From NCBI GenBank assembly GCA_015067945.1, contig SVLM01000006.1, forward strand, positions 1 to 64,000: a stretch of 64,000 nt of DNA, given 5' to 3'. The notes below the pieces were generated by a model. That model did no database searches. It saw only the letters and a program-made list of their open reading frames with translations, and was not told where the DNA came from. The translations under genes and the position numbers were made by a program. Positions 9,101 through 18,345 of the stretch are shown one piece after another; position 1 is the first letter of the stretch; the number at the start of each line of letters is the position of its first letter. Source of the DNA: Oscillospiraceae bacterium (GTDB lineage: Bacteria; Bacillota; Clostridia; Oscillospirales; Oscillospiraceae).

Positions 9101-9638
9101 CCAAAATGCCGCCACGGATCGCAAACTGTCCGGGACCCTCTACCATGGGGCATCGGCTGTAGCCTGCGTCCGTCAAAAGCTGCGTCAATGCTTTTAAGTC
9201 ATATTCCCGGCCGACTTCCAGTGCAAATGCCGCCCTCAGCAGTGTTTCCGGCGGCATGGTCCGTTGGCTCAGTGCTTCCCAGGACATGATCTGTAAGCCG
9301 GTGGCACCGGTCTTGAGGTCGTACAACTGCCGCAAACGCTTTTGCTCCCATGCACGGGATACCACTGCAGCGTCATACAGAGTCAGCTCACGGCCCGGCA
9401 GAATGGGAGCATCCATTCCCAGAAAAGCCGTCAGCTCCTGCTGGAGACGCCGTGCCGCCATATCGTCCTGACACAGCACCACAATGGGGGCAGACGTATC
9501 CTGCCGCAACGCTGCAATCAGATGGCTGCGGTTGATTTGTGCAATACCGGTCACTGCGGCACTTTCCTGCTTGGAAAAGGACTGCAGCACAGAGGTGTAC
9601 TCCGGCATGGCTTTTAGTACGGAAAGCACATTTTTCAT
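6123..9638 (-). CDS. mfd: Transcription-repair coupling factor
   Basis: Mfd removes stalled RNA polymerase at DNA lesions and recruits UvrA to start excision repair. The 1171-residue product has an N-terminal UvrB-like region, a CarD-like polymerase-interaction domain near residue 500 (DLVVHENYGIGRF), a P-loop GDVGFGKTE near 652, DEEQ near 754, helicase motif GRVGRS, and a C-terminal TRCF domain. The ATG at 9638 is preferred over an upstream ATG at 9659 because GGAGG lies 7 nt before it. It is downstream of prs and pth on the same strand. uvrA and uvrB in this window are its repair partners. Confidence 0.96.
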   Translation of the reverse strand: MKNVLSVLKAMPEYTSVLQSFSKQESAAVTGIAQINRSHLIAALRQDTSAPIVVLCQDDMAARRLQQELTAFLGMDAPILPGRELTLYDAAVVSRAWEQKRLRQLYDLKTGATGLQIMSWEALSQRTMPPETLLRAAFALEVGREYDLKALTQLLTDAGYSRCPMVEGPGQFAIRGGILDVFSPAADRPFRAEFFGDELDTMGYFDPDSQRRTENVDRVVVLPVGETQPRLHPEGIAGLCQDLKYLISRQQRRKNINEALIKTLEKDLDKYENNLNQSASDRYMALIYPEFSNAVDYIPEGAIVVVCDHGSLKRSARTRTETVGMQLDSMLQGGVVAGELCDYVSQWEDFCRQLKGKTVLYLDAFGGSSYPEENPPKQLLPMTTKQLPGYGGNLDVAASDLAHYQKMEFASLVLCGTRRRAELLQEMLSSRGLSAFICIPLTTMPQPGQILLAEGSLPFGMEYPNSKLAILTEGQLLSRGEVKKKAKKSATNRQKLNSFTDLTPGDLVVHENYGIGRFVAMEQIKIDGAIKDYLKIAYQGTDTLFVPATQLDLVSKYIGGGGEDANVRLNKIGTDAWEKTKTKARKAAKDMAGELIKLYAARKRQEGFAFAADSPWQQEFEDNFPYPETDDQLRCIAQIKADMEAPIPMDRLLCGDVGFGKTEVALRAVMKAIMDGKQCAILVPTTVLAQQHYQTAIARFRGFPVNIDVLSRFRTPTEQKRTLQKLRSGGVDLIIGTHKLLQKTVEFKDLGLLIVDEEQRFGVSHKERLKELAKGVDVLTLSATPIPRTLNMALSGIRDMSTIEEPPADRYPVQTFVMEHNNAILDDAIRREVERGGQVYYLHNRVDTIDQCAGALKRRIPGLQVAVAHGQMSEDALGDVMTAMADGEIQVLVCTTIIETGLDIPNANTLIIENADRFGLSQLHQLRGRVGRSTRHAYAYFTYRPDKNLTEVAEKRLAAIRDFAEFGSGFKIAMRDLEIRGAGNLLGAEQSGHMMSVGYDMYLKLLDEAVLEERGEKPKMPDCTADLNVTANVDRDYVARGEERMDLYRRMAAIRTQEDADDLLDEIIDRYGEPPKGVLNLIDIALLRAKAQQVGIRDIRQKAGDVLLTMTDLNFEAVSAICADDDYKNRVQFVATAKEPTLRLKLASGVDSLRQSKVFIDRFRNYCQIEG

Positions 9639-9661
9639 GGTTTTTCCTCCACGCAACAATG

Positions 9662-9690
9662 CGGAAAGGGGGAAAATACCCCCCTTTCCG
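9662..9690 (-). other. Intercistronic hairpin between pth and mfd
   Basis: CGGAAAGGGG and CCCCTTTCCG form a 10-bp stem with a short A-rich loop. There is no clear U tract, so it may stabilise or partly attenuate the message rather than end it. Confidence 0.45.
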
Positions 9691-9715
9691 TGGTTAATAG
9701 ACAGTGTATGCTGTT

Positions 9716-10309
9716 TTACGGCTGGCTGCCGTTAAAGCGGTTTGCTGCTTCCGGAACGCCCTTGTCAATGATACAAAGTGCCGCATCGGCAGCACGCTCC
9801 AAAGCGGAAGCCAGTGCTTTTTCCTCAGATGCAGAGAAACCGGACAGCACCCAGTCGGCCAAGTCCTGCTCCGGATGTGCCTTGGCACCTACGCCGATCT
9901 TTACCCGGGGGAATTCCTGACTACCCAGTTCACCAATCAGCGACTTGATCCCGTTGTGACCGCCGGCAGAGCCGTCAGAGCGGATACGAAGACGACCGGG
10001 CTCCAGAGAAATATCATCGAACAGCACGATGACCCGCTGGGGCGGGATGTTAAAATAAGCACTCAAAGCCAGCACAGAACGGCCGGACAGATTCATGTAT
10101 GTCTGCGGCTTCAGCAAAAACAGCTTCCCACCGTTGTAATTCACCTGACCGTACAGCCCCTGAAATTTCAGCCGATCCACCTTGCAGCTCAGCTTTTCAG
10201 CCAGCTTGTCAATGGCCATAAAACCGCAATTGTGGCGGGTCTTTTCATACTCCCGGCCGGGATTTCCCAATCCCACGATGAGCCAGGCGTCACCCTTCTT
10301 GCCCAGCAC
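9716..10309 (-). CDS. pth: Peptidyl-tRNA hydrolase
   Basis: Pth frees tRNA from peptidyl-tRNA that drops off ribosomes. The 197-residue product has the family residues in order: GLGNPGREYEKTRHNCGF with the active-site Asn and His, then FDDISLEPGRLR with the catalytic Asp, and GSAGGHNGIKS. Length is typical. The start is a GTG at 10309, only 3 nt after the prs stop; no ATG or strong ribosome site is visible, so translation is probably coupled to prs. The prs-pth order is common in Firmicutes. Confidence 0.94.
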   Translation of the reverse strand: MLGKKGDAWLIVGLGNPGREYEKTRHNCGFMAIDKLAEKLSCKVDRLKFQGLYGQVNYNGGKLFLLKPQTYMNLSGRSVLALSAYFNIPPQRVIVLFDDISLEPGRLRIRSDGSAGGHNGIKSLIGELGSQEFPRVKIGVGAKAHPEQDLADWVLSGFSASEEKALASALERAADAALCIIDKGVPEAANRFNGSQP

Positions 10310-10312
10310 GGC

Positions 10313-11278
10313 TTAGAACAGGTCGGCGATGGAAGTACCGCCGTGCACGTGAGAAATGGCTCGGGCAAAAATGGGAGCCACATCCAGGAACTTCAGTTTG
10401 TTGCTGGCGGTGTTGCCAACCTGGGGGATGGTGTTCAGGAAGACCATCTCCTCAATGGGACTTTCCTCAATGCGATCATAAGCGGGGCCGGACAGTACGC
10501 CGTGGGTTGCACAGGCGTATACGGCCTTTGCACCACCAACCTCAACCAGAGCCTTGGCGGCGTTACACAGAGAGCCGGCAGTGTCTACCATATCGTCGTA
10601 CAGAATGCAGGTCTTACCACGAACATCGCCGATGACATTCATAACTTCACAGACATTGGCTCTCTGACGACGCTTGTCAACGATGGCCAGACCCATGTGT
10701 ACCTTAGCGGCAAAAGCACGGGCACGGGCAACGGAGCCGACGTCGGGGGAGACAACTACGAAATCGTCGTGGTTGAATTTATCTTCGGGGAACTTATCCA
10801 TGTAGTATTTGACAAAAGTGGGGTTGCCCAGCAGATGATCCAGCGGAATGTCGAAGAAGCCCTGAATCTGAGCAGCGTGCAGATCCATGGTCAGAATCCG
10901 GTTTGCACCGGCAGCGGTGAGCATATTGGCCACCAGCTTTGCGGAGATCGGGTCGCGGCTCTTTGCCTTACGATCCTGGCGTGCATAACCGAAGTAGGGG
11001 ATGACTGCGGTAATACGACCGGCAGATGCACGCCGGCAGGCGTCGATCATAACCAGCAGCTCCATCAGGTGGTCGTTCACGGGCTTGCAGGTGGACTGAA
11101 TCAGGAACACGTCAGCACCGCGGACGGTCTCGTTCAGGGAGACAGAAACCTCGCCGTCGGCAAAGGTCTTCACATCGCCGTTGCCAAGGGGGATACCCAG
11201 TTCCTTACAGATGGTCTTGGCAAACTCAGGATTGGAGTTGCCGCAAAAAACCTGAATGTTTTCACCGTATGCAATCAT
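10313..11278 (-). CDS. prs: Ribose-phosphate pyrophosphokinase (PRPP synthetase)
   Basis: Makes PRPP from ribose 5-phosphate and ATP for nucleotide, His and Trp synthesis. The 321-residue product has FADGEVSV, PYFGYARQDRK, the metal-binding DLHAAQIQGFFD, and the PRPP loop ILYDDMVDTAGS. I chose the ATG at 11278 because GAGG lies 9 nt upstream; 15 further upstream codons are in frame but add an unlikely extension. It forms an operon with pth and probably mfd, and is divergent from uvrA. Confidence 0.94.
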   Translation of the reverse strand: MIAYGENIQVFCGNSNPEFAKTICKELGIPLGNGDVKTFADGEVSVSLNETVRGADVFLIQSTCKPVNDHLMELLVMIDACRRASAGRITAVIPYFGYARQDRKAKSRDPISAKLVANMLTAAGANRILTMDLHAAQIQGFFDIPLDHLLGNPTFVKYYMDKFPEDKFNHDDFVVVSPDVGSVARARAFAAKVHMGLAIVDKRRQRANVCEVMNVIGDVRGKTCILYDDMVDTAGSLCNAAKALVEVGGAKAVYACATHGVLSGPAYDRIEESPIEEMVFLNTIPQVGNTASNKLKFLDVAPIFARAISHVHGGTSIADLF

Positions 11279-11331
11279 CTGAAAATACCTCACTTTATTC
11301 TTTGTCTTAGCTGGGAATTTCATACATAACT

Positions 11332-11361
11332 ATTATATCATTCTATCCACAAAAAAAGCAA
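11332..11361 (-). promoter_or_regulatory. prs promoter
   Basis: On minus: TTGCTT (11356-11361), an 18-nt spacer and TATAAT (11332-11337). Confidence 0.5.
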
Positions 11362-11474
11362 CACCTATTATAAGAAAAATCCACCCAAATAATACGAAAA
11401 AAACCGACCGCCTTCGTTCAAACTGCCGCCATGGAAGATGGGATCCCATTGCGAAATTATGTTTGAATTTCCAC

Positions 11475-11503
11475 TTGTAACGGAGCGTGATATGTGTTAT
11501 AAT
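11475..11503 (+). promoter_or_regulatory. uvrA promoter
   Basis: TTGTAA (11475-11480), 17 nt, TATAAT (11498-11503). I saw no clear GAAC-N4-GTTC LexA box of the Gram-positive kind near it. Confidence 0.65.
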
Positions 11504-11536
11504 ACTCAGTAACGATTCTCTAAGCTGGAGGATGCT

Positions 11537-14362
11537 ATGAACGATCAGATTATTATCCGGGGTGCCCGGGAAAATAACTTAAAAAATGTAGACCTGTCTA
11601 TTCCCCGTGACAAGCTGGTGGTGTTCACTGGCCTGTCCGGCTCCGGTAAATCCAGCCTCGCTTTCGATACCATCTATGCGGAGGGGCAGCGGCGGTATGT
11701 GGAAAGCCTGAGCTCCTATGCCCGGCAGTTTTTGGGTCAGATGGACAAGCCGGATGTGGATGCCATCGACGGCCTGAGTCCTGCCATTTCCATCGACCAG
11801 AAAACCACCTCCAAGAACCCCCGCTCCACCGTCGGCACGGTCACGGAGATCTATGACTACCTGCGTCTGTTGTGGGCCCGGGCAGGCACGCCCCATTGCC
11901 CCAAATGTGGCAAGGAAATCGCCCGTCAAACCATCGACCAGATCGTGGACCGGGTGGAAGCTATGGGAGAGGGGACAAAATTTTTGGTTTTGTCGCCCAT
12001 TATCCGGGGCAAAAAGGGTGAGCACCAAAAGGTGTTCGAGGATGCACGGAAACAGGGTTTTTCCCGTGTTCGTGTGGATGGGATTCTGTATGACCTCAGC
12101 GAGCAGATCCCATGCGAGAAGAATAAAAAACACGATATCTCTCTTGTGGTAGACCGTCTGGTTTTGAAGGAAGGTCTTCGCCGCCGTCTGACGGATTCCA
12201 TCGAAACCGCTTGTTCCCACTCCGGTGGCCTCGTGAATATTCTGCTCCCCGGCACAGAGGAGGAGTTAACCTTTTCACAAAATTATGCCTGCGAGGATTG
12301 CGGCATCAGCCTTTCCGAGCTGGAACCCCGTATGTTCTCCTTCAATAACCCTGCCGGTGCCTGTCCTCACTGTACAGGTCTTGGCTTCCAGCTGGTAGCT
12401 GATCCGGATTTGGTGGTGCCGGATAAGACCAAATCCATTTTGGACGGAGCCATTCAGGTCAGCGGCTGGCAAAGTGCCCGTACGGATTCGGTGTTCCGTA
12501 TGTATTTTGAGGCTCTGGCACAAAAATATCGGTTCTCCTTGGCAGCTCCCTTTAGCGAACTGTCCCCGGAAGCTGTGAATGTGATTTTCTACGGCACCAA
12601 GGGAGATAAGCTCCGCATGACCTATAACCGGGGCAATGGTATGGGCGTTTTGGAGCAGCCCTTTGAGGGAATCCTCAACAATGTCAGCCGCCGCTATCGG
12701 GAAACCCAATCCGATGCGGCCCGGAAGGAACTGGAAGAGTGCATGGCCATGGCACCCTGCCCCCATTGCGGAGGCAAGCGTCTTTCCGATATTGCCCGGG
12801 CGGTGACGGTAGGCGGCATTGGCATTATGGATTTCTGCGAAATGAGCGTGGAAAAGGAACTGGAATTTCTCGACCGGCTCCATTTAGAGGGCAATATGGC
12901 CGTCGTGGCGGAGCAGATTATTCGTGAGATCCGTTCCCGTCTGCGTTTCCTGACAGATGTTGGCCTTTCTTACCTGACGCTCTCCCGTTCTGCCGGAACG
13001 CTGTCCGGTGGTGAGAGCCAGCGAATCCGTCTTGCAACCCAAATCGGCTCTTCGCTGATGGGCGTTCTGTATATTTTGGACGAACCCTCCATCGGCCTGC
13101 ACCAGAGGGATAACGATAAGCTTTTGGCAACTCTGAAACACCTGCGTGATTTAGGCAATACGCTCATTGTGGTAGAACACGATGAAGATACCATGCGTGC
13201 GGCAGATTACATTGTGGATGTAGGCCCCGGTGCGGGAAGCCATGGCGGTGAGATCGTGGCGGCCGGTACCTTGGAGGATGTGATCGCCAATCCCAGATCC
13301 ATCACCGGTCAGTATCTGTCCGGCGTAAAAAAGATCCCCGTCCCCAGTGCAAGACGTTCCGGCAACGGGAAGGAGCTTACCGTCCGCGGTGCCGCAGAAA
13401 ATAACCTGAAGGACATTGATGTAGCCATCCCTCTTGGTACGCTGACCTGCGTAACCGGCGTGTCCGGCTCCGGCAAGTCCAGTCTGGTAGGGGAGGTGCT
13501 GAATAAGACCCTCCTTGGAAGATTGAACCATGCCCGTACCCGCCCCGGTGCCTGCCGGTGCGTGGAGGGCATCGAGTATTTGGATAAGGTCATTGATATT
13601 GACCAAAGCCCCATTGGCCGTACACCCCGTTCCAACCCGGCCACCTATACCGGGCTGTTCAACGATATCCGGGATCTGTTCGCCTCTACCAACGATGCCA
13701 AGATCCGGGGTTACGGCCCGGGCCGTTTCTCCTTCAATGTCAAGGGCGGCCGCTGTGAGGCTTGTGCCGGCGATGGCTTGGTAAAGATCGAAATGCACTT
13801 CCTTGCGGATGTGTATGTCCCCTGTGAAGTCTGCCGGGGTGCCCGATATAACCGGGAAACTCTGGAAGTCCAATACAAGGGCAAGAATATCTCCCAAGTC
13901 TTGGAAATGACTGCGGAAGAAGCGGTAGAATTTTTTGAGAATCAGCCGAAAATCCGCAGAAAAGCCCAAACCTTGGTGGAAGTAGGCCTGGGCTATGTCA
14001 AGCTGGGACAGTCCAGCACAACGCTCTCCGGCGGCGAGGCACAACGTGTGAAGCTGGCAACGGAGCTGTCCAGAGTTTCCACCGGTCGGACTATCTATAT
14101 CCTGGATGAACCCACAACGGGTTTGCATGCTGCGGATGTGCATAAGCTCATCGAGGTGCTGCAAACTTTGGTGGAAGCCGGAAATACCGTGCTGGTCATC
14201 GAGCATAATCTGGATGTGATCAAAACAGCGGATCATGTCATAGACCTTGGCCCGGAGGGCGGCGATGGCGGTGGCTATGTGGTTGCCATGGGTACACCTG
14301 AGCAGGTGGCTCAGGTTGCCGGCAGCTATACCGGTGCCTATTTGAAACCCTACCTGAAATAA
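11537..14362 (+). CDS. uvrA: Excinuclease ABC subunit A
   Basis: UvrA is the damage-recognition ATPase of nucleotide excision repair. The 941-residue product has two ABC ATPase modules: Walker [10 protein letters not shown] near residue 31 and GVSGSGKSS near 640, signatures [12 protein letters not shown] and [12 protein letters not shown], and both ILDEPS/ILDEPT Walker B segments. It also has zinc-binding CPKCG and CEDCG...CPHC clusters in the first half and CEACAGDG...CEVC in the second. Length is normal. GGAGG at 11527-11531 fits the ATG at 11537. Confidence 0.98.
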   Translation: MNDQIIIRGARENNLKNVDLSIPRDKLVVFTGLSGSGKSSLAFDTIYAEGQRRYVESLSSYARQFLGQMDKPDVDAIDGLSPAISIDQKTTSKNPRSTVGTVTEIYDYLRLLWARAGTPHCPKCGKEIARQTIDQIVDRVEAMGEGTKFLVLSPIIRGKKGEHQKVFEDARKQGFSRVRVDGILYDLSEQIPCEKNKKHDISLVVDRLVLKEGLRRRLTDSIETACSHSGGLVNILLPGTEEELTFSQNYACEDCGISLSELEPRMFSFNNPAGACPHCTGLGFQLVADPDLVVPDKTKSILDGAIQVSGWQSARTDSVFRMYFEALAQKYRFSLAAPFSELSPEAVNVIFYGTKGDKLRMTYNRGNGMGVLEQPFEGILNNVSRRYRETQSDAARKELEECMAMAPCPHCGGKRLSDIARAVTVGGIGIMDFCEMSVEKELEFLDRLHLEGNMAVVAEQIIREIRSRLRFLTDVGLSYLTLSRSAGTLSGGESQRIRLATQIGSSLMGVLYILDEPSIGLHQRDNDKLLATLKHLRDLGNTLIVVEHDEDTMRAADYIVDVGPGAGSHGGEIVAAGTLEDVIANPRSITGQYLSGVKKIPVPSARRSGNGKELTVRGAAENNLKDIDVAIPLGTLTCVTGVSGSGKSSLVGEVLNKTLLGRLNHARTRPGACRCVEGIEYLDKVIDIDQSPIGRTPRSNPATYTGLFNDIRDLFASTNDAKIRGYGPGRFSFNVKGGRCEACAGDGLVKIEMHFLADVYVPCEVCRGARYNRETLEVQYKGKNISQVLEMTAEEAVEFFENQPKIRRKAQTLVEVGLGYVKLGQSSTTLSGGEAQRVKLATELSRVSTGRTIYILDEPTTGLHAADVHKLIEVLQTLVEAGNTVLVIEHNLDVIKTADHVIDLGPEGGDGGGYVVAMGTPEQVAQVAGSYTGAYLKPYLK

Positions 14363-14395
14363 AAAATCCCGGCCTGCCAACCGGCAGGCCAGGGA
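14361..14395 (-). terminator. Terminator of the histidine-kinase-like gene
   Basis: GGCCTGCC (14371-14378) pairs with GGCAGGCC (14383-14390), and read on minus the hairpin is followed by TTTTTT. It lies between the convergent ends of uvrA and the kinase-like gene and may serve both. Confidence 0.75.
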
Positions 14396-14405
14396 AGTGC
14401 AAGGG

Positions 14406-15485
14406 TTATGGTTCTTTTTGATATGCAGACAAGGGCAGTGTTTCCGATAGCTCAATCAGCGGATGATTCTTCTCTCCGGCATAATCGATCCGATATAGCG
14501 GGGATCGCACAGAGGAGTCGTTTTTTTGGGCAATCGCCATAGTCATGGTAATTTTGGCACCCCGATCTTTGGGGTTCTCGATGAGCACCGTACCGCCATG
14601 GGCGAAGGCTGCCGCCCGGATCAGAACCATACCAAGGCCGATGCCGTAACGCCCGTCCTCAATGCCCGGCGGCCGCAGATACCGTGAATATACATTCTTG
14701 CGAATGTCCTGAGCGATGCCGGTGCCGTTGTCCTGCACGGTCAGGTACAACATGTGTCCCTTTTTGACCAGCGATGCACAGATGTGAGCACCCTTAGACG
14801 CAAACTTAATGGCGTTGGAGAGCATATTGTTGATCGCCCGCTCCAGTTTCTCTGTGTCTACCAAGCAAAAGATCTGCTCCGTCGGCACAGAAATATCCAC
14901 TGTAATCTGTGCCTGGCGGATCAGCGGCTCACAGGCTTGGAAAAGCTCGCTGACCAGACTGCAAATATTCTGGGTTTCCTTACGGGCTGCTGAGTCCTGA
15001 CAATAGCGGTAGGCATCGGACATGTTACCAATGATTCGCAGCATTTGATACAGTCCCCGGTTGATCCGTGCCACCTGCTCCTGCAGGTCGGGGTCACTGT
15101 CCGTTCCGGTCACAGGATACAGCCGGTTGGCAATGGTCATCACATTGGACAGGGGCCCCCGGAGCTCCTGAGCCGCCAGTGCCATTGCTTGCAGCTCAGA
15201 CTTATCCTCGTCTTGCTCGATAACAAAAATGTCATATCCGTCCACCTTGGTCACCGAAGCACCCAGAACGCTGTCACCCAAACGCAGCGTCAGATACAGA
15301 CAGCCATCCTGAAAGGCGGGATACTCTTCCTTGCCGGTTGCCAGAAGAGGAGTGATCTCCGCTTCTTCGGAAATCAAACAGCTTTTCGCGGCAGAATTCA
15401 TCCGGCAAATCTTTCCGTCCTTTACGGCAAAGGCAGGACTGACCAGTAGATCCAGCATACCGATGGTAGTATTTAAGTCGTCCAT
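14406..15485 (-). CDS. Histidine-kinase-like protein lacking the phosphoacceptor His
   Basis: A 359-residue protein with no membrane segment. Residues 1-115 look like a small PAS-like sensor. A HisKA-type helix follows, with AAQELRGPLSN where active kinases have S-H-E-L-R-T-P-L, so the phosphoaccepting His is replaced by Gln. The ATPase domain looks intact: N box NNMLSNAIKFA, G1 VQDNGTGIA and G2 GIGLGMVL. No response regulator is adjacent. It could bind ATP and act as a scaffold, a regulator of another kinase, or a kinase using another residue; this is inference. An AGGAGG precedes the ATG. It is monocistronic between uvrA and radC. Confidence 0.85.
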   Translation of the reverse strand: MDDLNTTIGMLDLLVSPAFAVKDGKICRMNSAAKSCLISEEAEITPLLATGKEEYPAFQDGCLYLTLRLGDSVLGASVTKVDGYDIFVIEQDEDKSELQAMALAAQELRGPLSNVMTIANRLYPVTGTDSDPDLQEQVARINRGLYQMLRIIGNMSDAYRYCQDSAARKETQNICSLVSELFQACEPLIRQAQITVDISVPTEQIFCLVDTEKLERAINNMLSNAIKFASKGAHICASLVKKGHMLYLTVQDNGTGIAQDIRKNVYSRYLRPPGIEDGRYGIGLGMVLIRAAAFAHGGTVLIENPKDRGAKITMTMAIAQKNDSSVRSPLYRIDYAGEKNHPLIELSETLPLSAYQKEP

Positions 15486-15621
15486 GATGTTCCTCCTTAC
15501 GGCATATCATGTGCAGAATTACAAAAATTAACGTCGACTGGATTCGACGAAATACGCCTGCTCCTATTCTAACGAAAAACAGCAAGAATAGCAAGATAAA
15601 TCCACAAAAGAGGTAAAAATT

Positions 15622-16320
15622 ATGTCCATACACGATGGTCACCGGGATCGGCTGCGGCAGCGATTCCTGAATGAAGGATTGGAAAACTTCAATCCGCATC
15701 AGGTTTTGGAGCTGCTATTGTTCTATTGCATTCCCAGAAAGGATACCAACGAGCTTGCCTGCAAGCTGATACAAAAGTTTGGCAGTTTTTCTGCGGTGCT
15801 GGAAGCACCGGTGTCAGAATTAAAAAAGGTGGACGGCATCGGGGATTCCGCCGCTGCATTTCTATCGATGCTTTTGGAAGTAGAACGCTATTACCATGCC
15901 CATCACGATAAAAATGCTGTGTTTATGTGCGATGCAGAGGCCTACTGTGATTACTTGTCCAAGATGTTGACTAACAAGCGTAACGAGGAAGTCTACATGA
16001 TGTGTCTGGATTCAAAATACCAGATGAAATCCTGCCGAGAGGTTGGACAGGGCAGTACCAACTATGCTTCTGTGCCCATCCGCCGTATCGTGGAGACCGC
16101 CTTGGCGGACAATGCGGTTATGGTGGTTCTGGCACATAATCATCCCAGTGGACTGGCACTCCCATCTCCTGAGGATGTCCATACTACCCATCGCCTGGCT
16201 GCCGCATTGAGCACAGTGGATATCAAACTCATAGATCATGTCATTGTGGCAGATCATGACGCTGTCTCTCTGGTTCAGTCTGCCATGTTTGATCCGGATA
16301 ACATTCAAATTTACTACTAA
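15622..16320 (+). CDS. radC: RadC/JAMM-family protein
   Basis: A 232-residue RadC-family protein. An N-terminal helix-hairpin-helix-like region (about 40-90, with VDGIGDSAA) is followed by a JAMM metalloprotease-fold domain with the family Glu in NEEVYMMCLD and the metal motif HNHPSG with a following Asp (AHNHPSGLALPSPED). RadC's cellular role is unsettled despite its DNA-repair name. A GAGG precedes the ATG. It lies 18 bp before uvrB on the same strand, so the two probably form an operon. Confidence 0.9.
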   Translation: MSIHDGHRDRLRQRFLNEGLENFNPHQVLELLLFYCIPRKDTNELACKLIQKFGSFSAVLEAPVSELKKVDGIGDSAAAFLSMLLEVERYYHAHHDKNAVFMCDAEAYCDYLSKMLTNKRNEEVYMMCLDSKYQMKSCREVGQGSTNYASVPIRRIVETALADNAVMVVLAHNHPSGLALPSPEDVHTTHRLAAALSTVDIKLIDHVIVADHDAVSLVQSAMFDPDNIQIYY

Positions 16321-16338
16321 AGGAAAGGAGGACTGACG

Positions 16339-18306
16339 GTGGATCGTTTTCAATTGTCAGCACCCTTTACACCAACCGGCGACCAACCCCAGGCCATTAC
16401 CGATCTGGTAAACGGTGTCAATTGGGGCTTGCGAGAGCAGACGCTGTTGGGCGTTACCGGCTCCGGAAAGACCTTTACCATGGCCTCGGTTATCGAAAAG
16501 CTGAATCGGCCCACTTTGGTCCTTGCACATAATAAGACGCTGGCGGCCCAGCTTTGCAGTGAATTCCGGGAATTTTTTCCCAATAACGCAGTGGAGTATT
16601 TCATTTCCTACTACGACTATTACCAGCCCGAAGCCTATATTGCCCATACAGACACCTATATCGAAAAGGACGCCTCCGTCAACGAGGAAATCGACCGCCT
16701 CCGGCACAGTGCCACGGCGGCACTCTTTGAACGCCGGGATGTGATCGTGGTGTCCTCGGTCAGCTGCCTTTACGGACTGGGTGACCCCATCGACTATAAA
16801 AGCATGGTCATTTCCCTCCGGGTGGGTAATGAATACCCCCTGGACGCTGTCCTGCGAAAGCTGACCGAGATTCGTTATGAGCGTAATGACCTGGACTTTT
16901 CCCGTAACAAATTCCGCCTCCGGGGCGACACTCTGGAAATCTACCCGGCCTATTGGTCCGGCAGAGCCATCCGGGTGGAATTTTTCGGTGACGAGATCGA
17001 CCGCATCAGCGAGATCAATGCGGTGACCGGCGTAGCAGAACGGTATATCGACCATGTGGCTATCTACCCCGCCAGCCACTATGTGGCCTCCCGGGAAAAG
17101 CTCCAGCGAGCCATGCTGGAAATCCAACGGGAATGCGACGAGCAGGTGGCGTGGTTCCGGGCCCATGATAAGCTGCTGGAAGCCCAGCGGATCGCCCAGC
17201 GAACCGCCTACGATTTGGAAATGCTTACGGAAATCGGCTTCTGTAACGGCATTGAGAACTATTCCCGGGTCATTCAGGGGCGTCAGCCCGGCACACCGCC
17301 CACTACGCTGCTGGATTACTTCTCCGATGATTTCCTTATGTTCATCGACGAAAGCCATGTAACCCTGCCCCAGACCCGTGCCATGTACGCCGGTGACCGC
17401 AGCCGTAAGGACGCCTTGGTCAATTACGGCTTCCGCCTGCCCTCGGCCTATGATAACCGGCCTCTGAATTTTACGGAATTCGACAGCAAGATCAATCAGG
17501 TGATCTATGTGTCTGCCACACCTGCCGAATACGAGCGTACCCGTTCCGGTCAGATTGTGGAGCAGGTGATTCGTCCCACGGGTCTTCTGGACCCGGAGGT
17601 GGAAGTCCGTCCTATCGACGGGCAGATCGACGACTTGATCGGTGAGATTAATGCCCGAACTGCCAAAAACGAACGGGTACTGGTCACCACACTGACCAAG
17701 AAAATGGCCGAGGACCTGACTGCCTATCTGCAAAAGGCCGGCATTAAGGTCCGCTATATGCACTCGGATATCGGTGCCATGGAGCGTATGGAGATTATCC
17801 GGGACCTGCGAATGGCCAAATTCGATGTACTTGTGGGTATCAACCTTCTGCGTGAGGGGCTTGACTTGCCGGAGGTCAGTCTGGTGGCAATTTTGGATGC
17901 GGACAAGGAAGGTTTCCTCCGCAGTGAAACCAGCTTAATCCAGACCATCGGCCGTGCGGCACGAAATGCCGAGGGTAAGGTCATCATGTATGCTGATAAC
18001 ATCACCCCGTCCATGCGTTCTGCCATGGACGAAACCGCCCGTCGCCGGGAAATTCAAAATGCCTATAACGAAGCCAACGGCATTGTTCCGAGAACTGTCA
18101 TCAAATCCGTCCGTGACTTGATCGAAATTTCTTCTCCCACTGCTGAGCGAAAGGGAAGAAGCGGTATCAAGATGACCAAGGCGGAGAAGGAGAAGGAGAT
18201 CGCCCGCCTGGAAAAGCAAATGAAGGAAGCAGCGAAGATGATGGAGTACGAATATGCAGCATTACTCCGGGATCAAATTATCGAGCTTCGCAGCAACGGC
18301 CTGTAA
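16339..18306 (+). CDS. uvrB: Excinuclease ABC subunit B
   Basis: UvrB is loaded on damaged DNA by UvrA and directs incision by UvrC. The 655-residue product has Walker [13 protein letters not shown] near residue 37, the beta-hairpin [10 protein letters not shown] near 92, DESH, the helicase motif QTIGRAARN, and a C-terminal UVR coiled coil. The start is a GTG at 16339 with AAGGAGG 7 nt upstream. Directly follows radC and ends at a strong terminator. Confidence 0.97.
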   Translation: MDRFQLSAPFTPTGDQPQAITDLVNGVNWGLREQTLLGVTGSGKTFTMASVIEKLNRPTLVLAHNKTLAAQLCSEFREFFPNNAVEYFISYYDYYQPEAYIAHTDTYIEKDASVNEEIDRLRHSATAALFERRDVIVVSSVSCLYGLGDPIDYKSMVISLRVGNEYPLDAVLRKLTEIRYERNDLDFSRNKFRLRGDTLEIYPAYWSGRAIRVEFFGDEIDRISEINAVTGVAERYIDHVAIYPASHYVASREKLQRAMLEIQRECDEQVAWFRAHDKLLEAQRIAQRTAYDLEMLTEIGFCNGIENYSRVIQGRQPGTPPTTLLDYFSDDFLMFIDESHVTLPQTRAMYAGDRSRKDALVNYGFRLPSAYDNRPLNFTEFDSKINQVIYVSATPAEYERTRSGQIVEQVIRPTGLLDPEVEVRPIDGQIDDLIGEINARTAKNERVLVTTLTKKMAEDLTAYLQKAGIKVRYMHSDIGAMERMEIIRDLRMAKFDVLVGINLLREGLDLPEVSLVAILDADKEGFLRSETSLIQTIGRAARNAEGKVIMYADNITPSMRSAMDETARRREIQNAYNEANGIVPRTVIKSVRDLIEISSPTAERKGRSGIKMTKAEKEKEIARLEKQMKEAAKMMEYEYAALLRDQIIELRSNGL

Positions 18307-18310
18307 ACAA

Positions 18311-18342
18311 AAAAGATCCGTCGATTTCTCGACGGATCTTTT
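18311..18342 (+). terminator. Terminator after uvrB
   Basis: AAAGATCCGTCGA, a TTTC loop and TCGACGGATCTTTT form a 13-bp stem with a T tract. It may also end the convergent minus-strand gene at 18346. Confidence 0.88.
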
Positions 18343-18345
18343 CGA

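Noticed and set aside
6135-9617. Several plus-strand frames opposite mfd (up to 312 codons)
   Set aside because: They are shadows of the mfd reading frame with no ribosome sites or domains.
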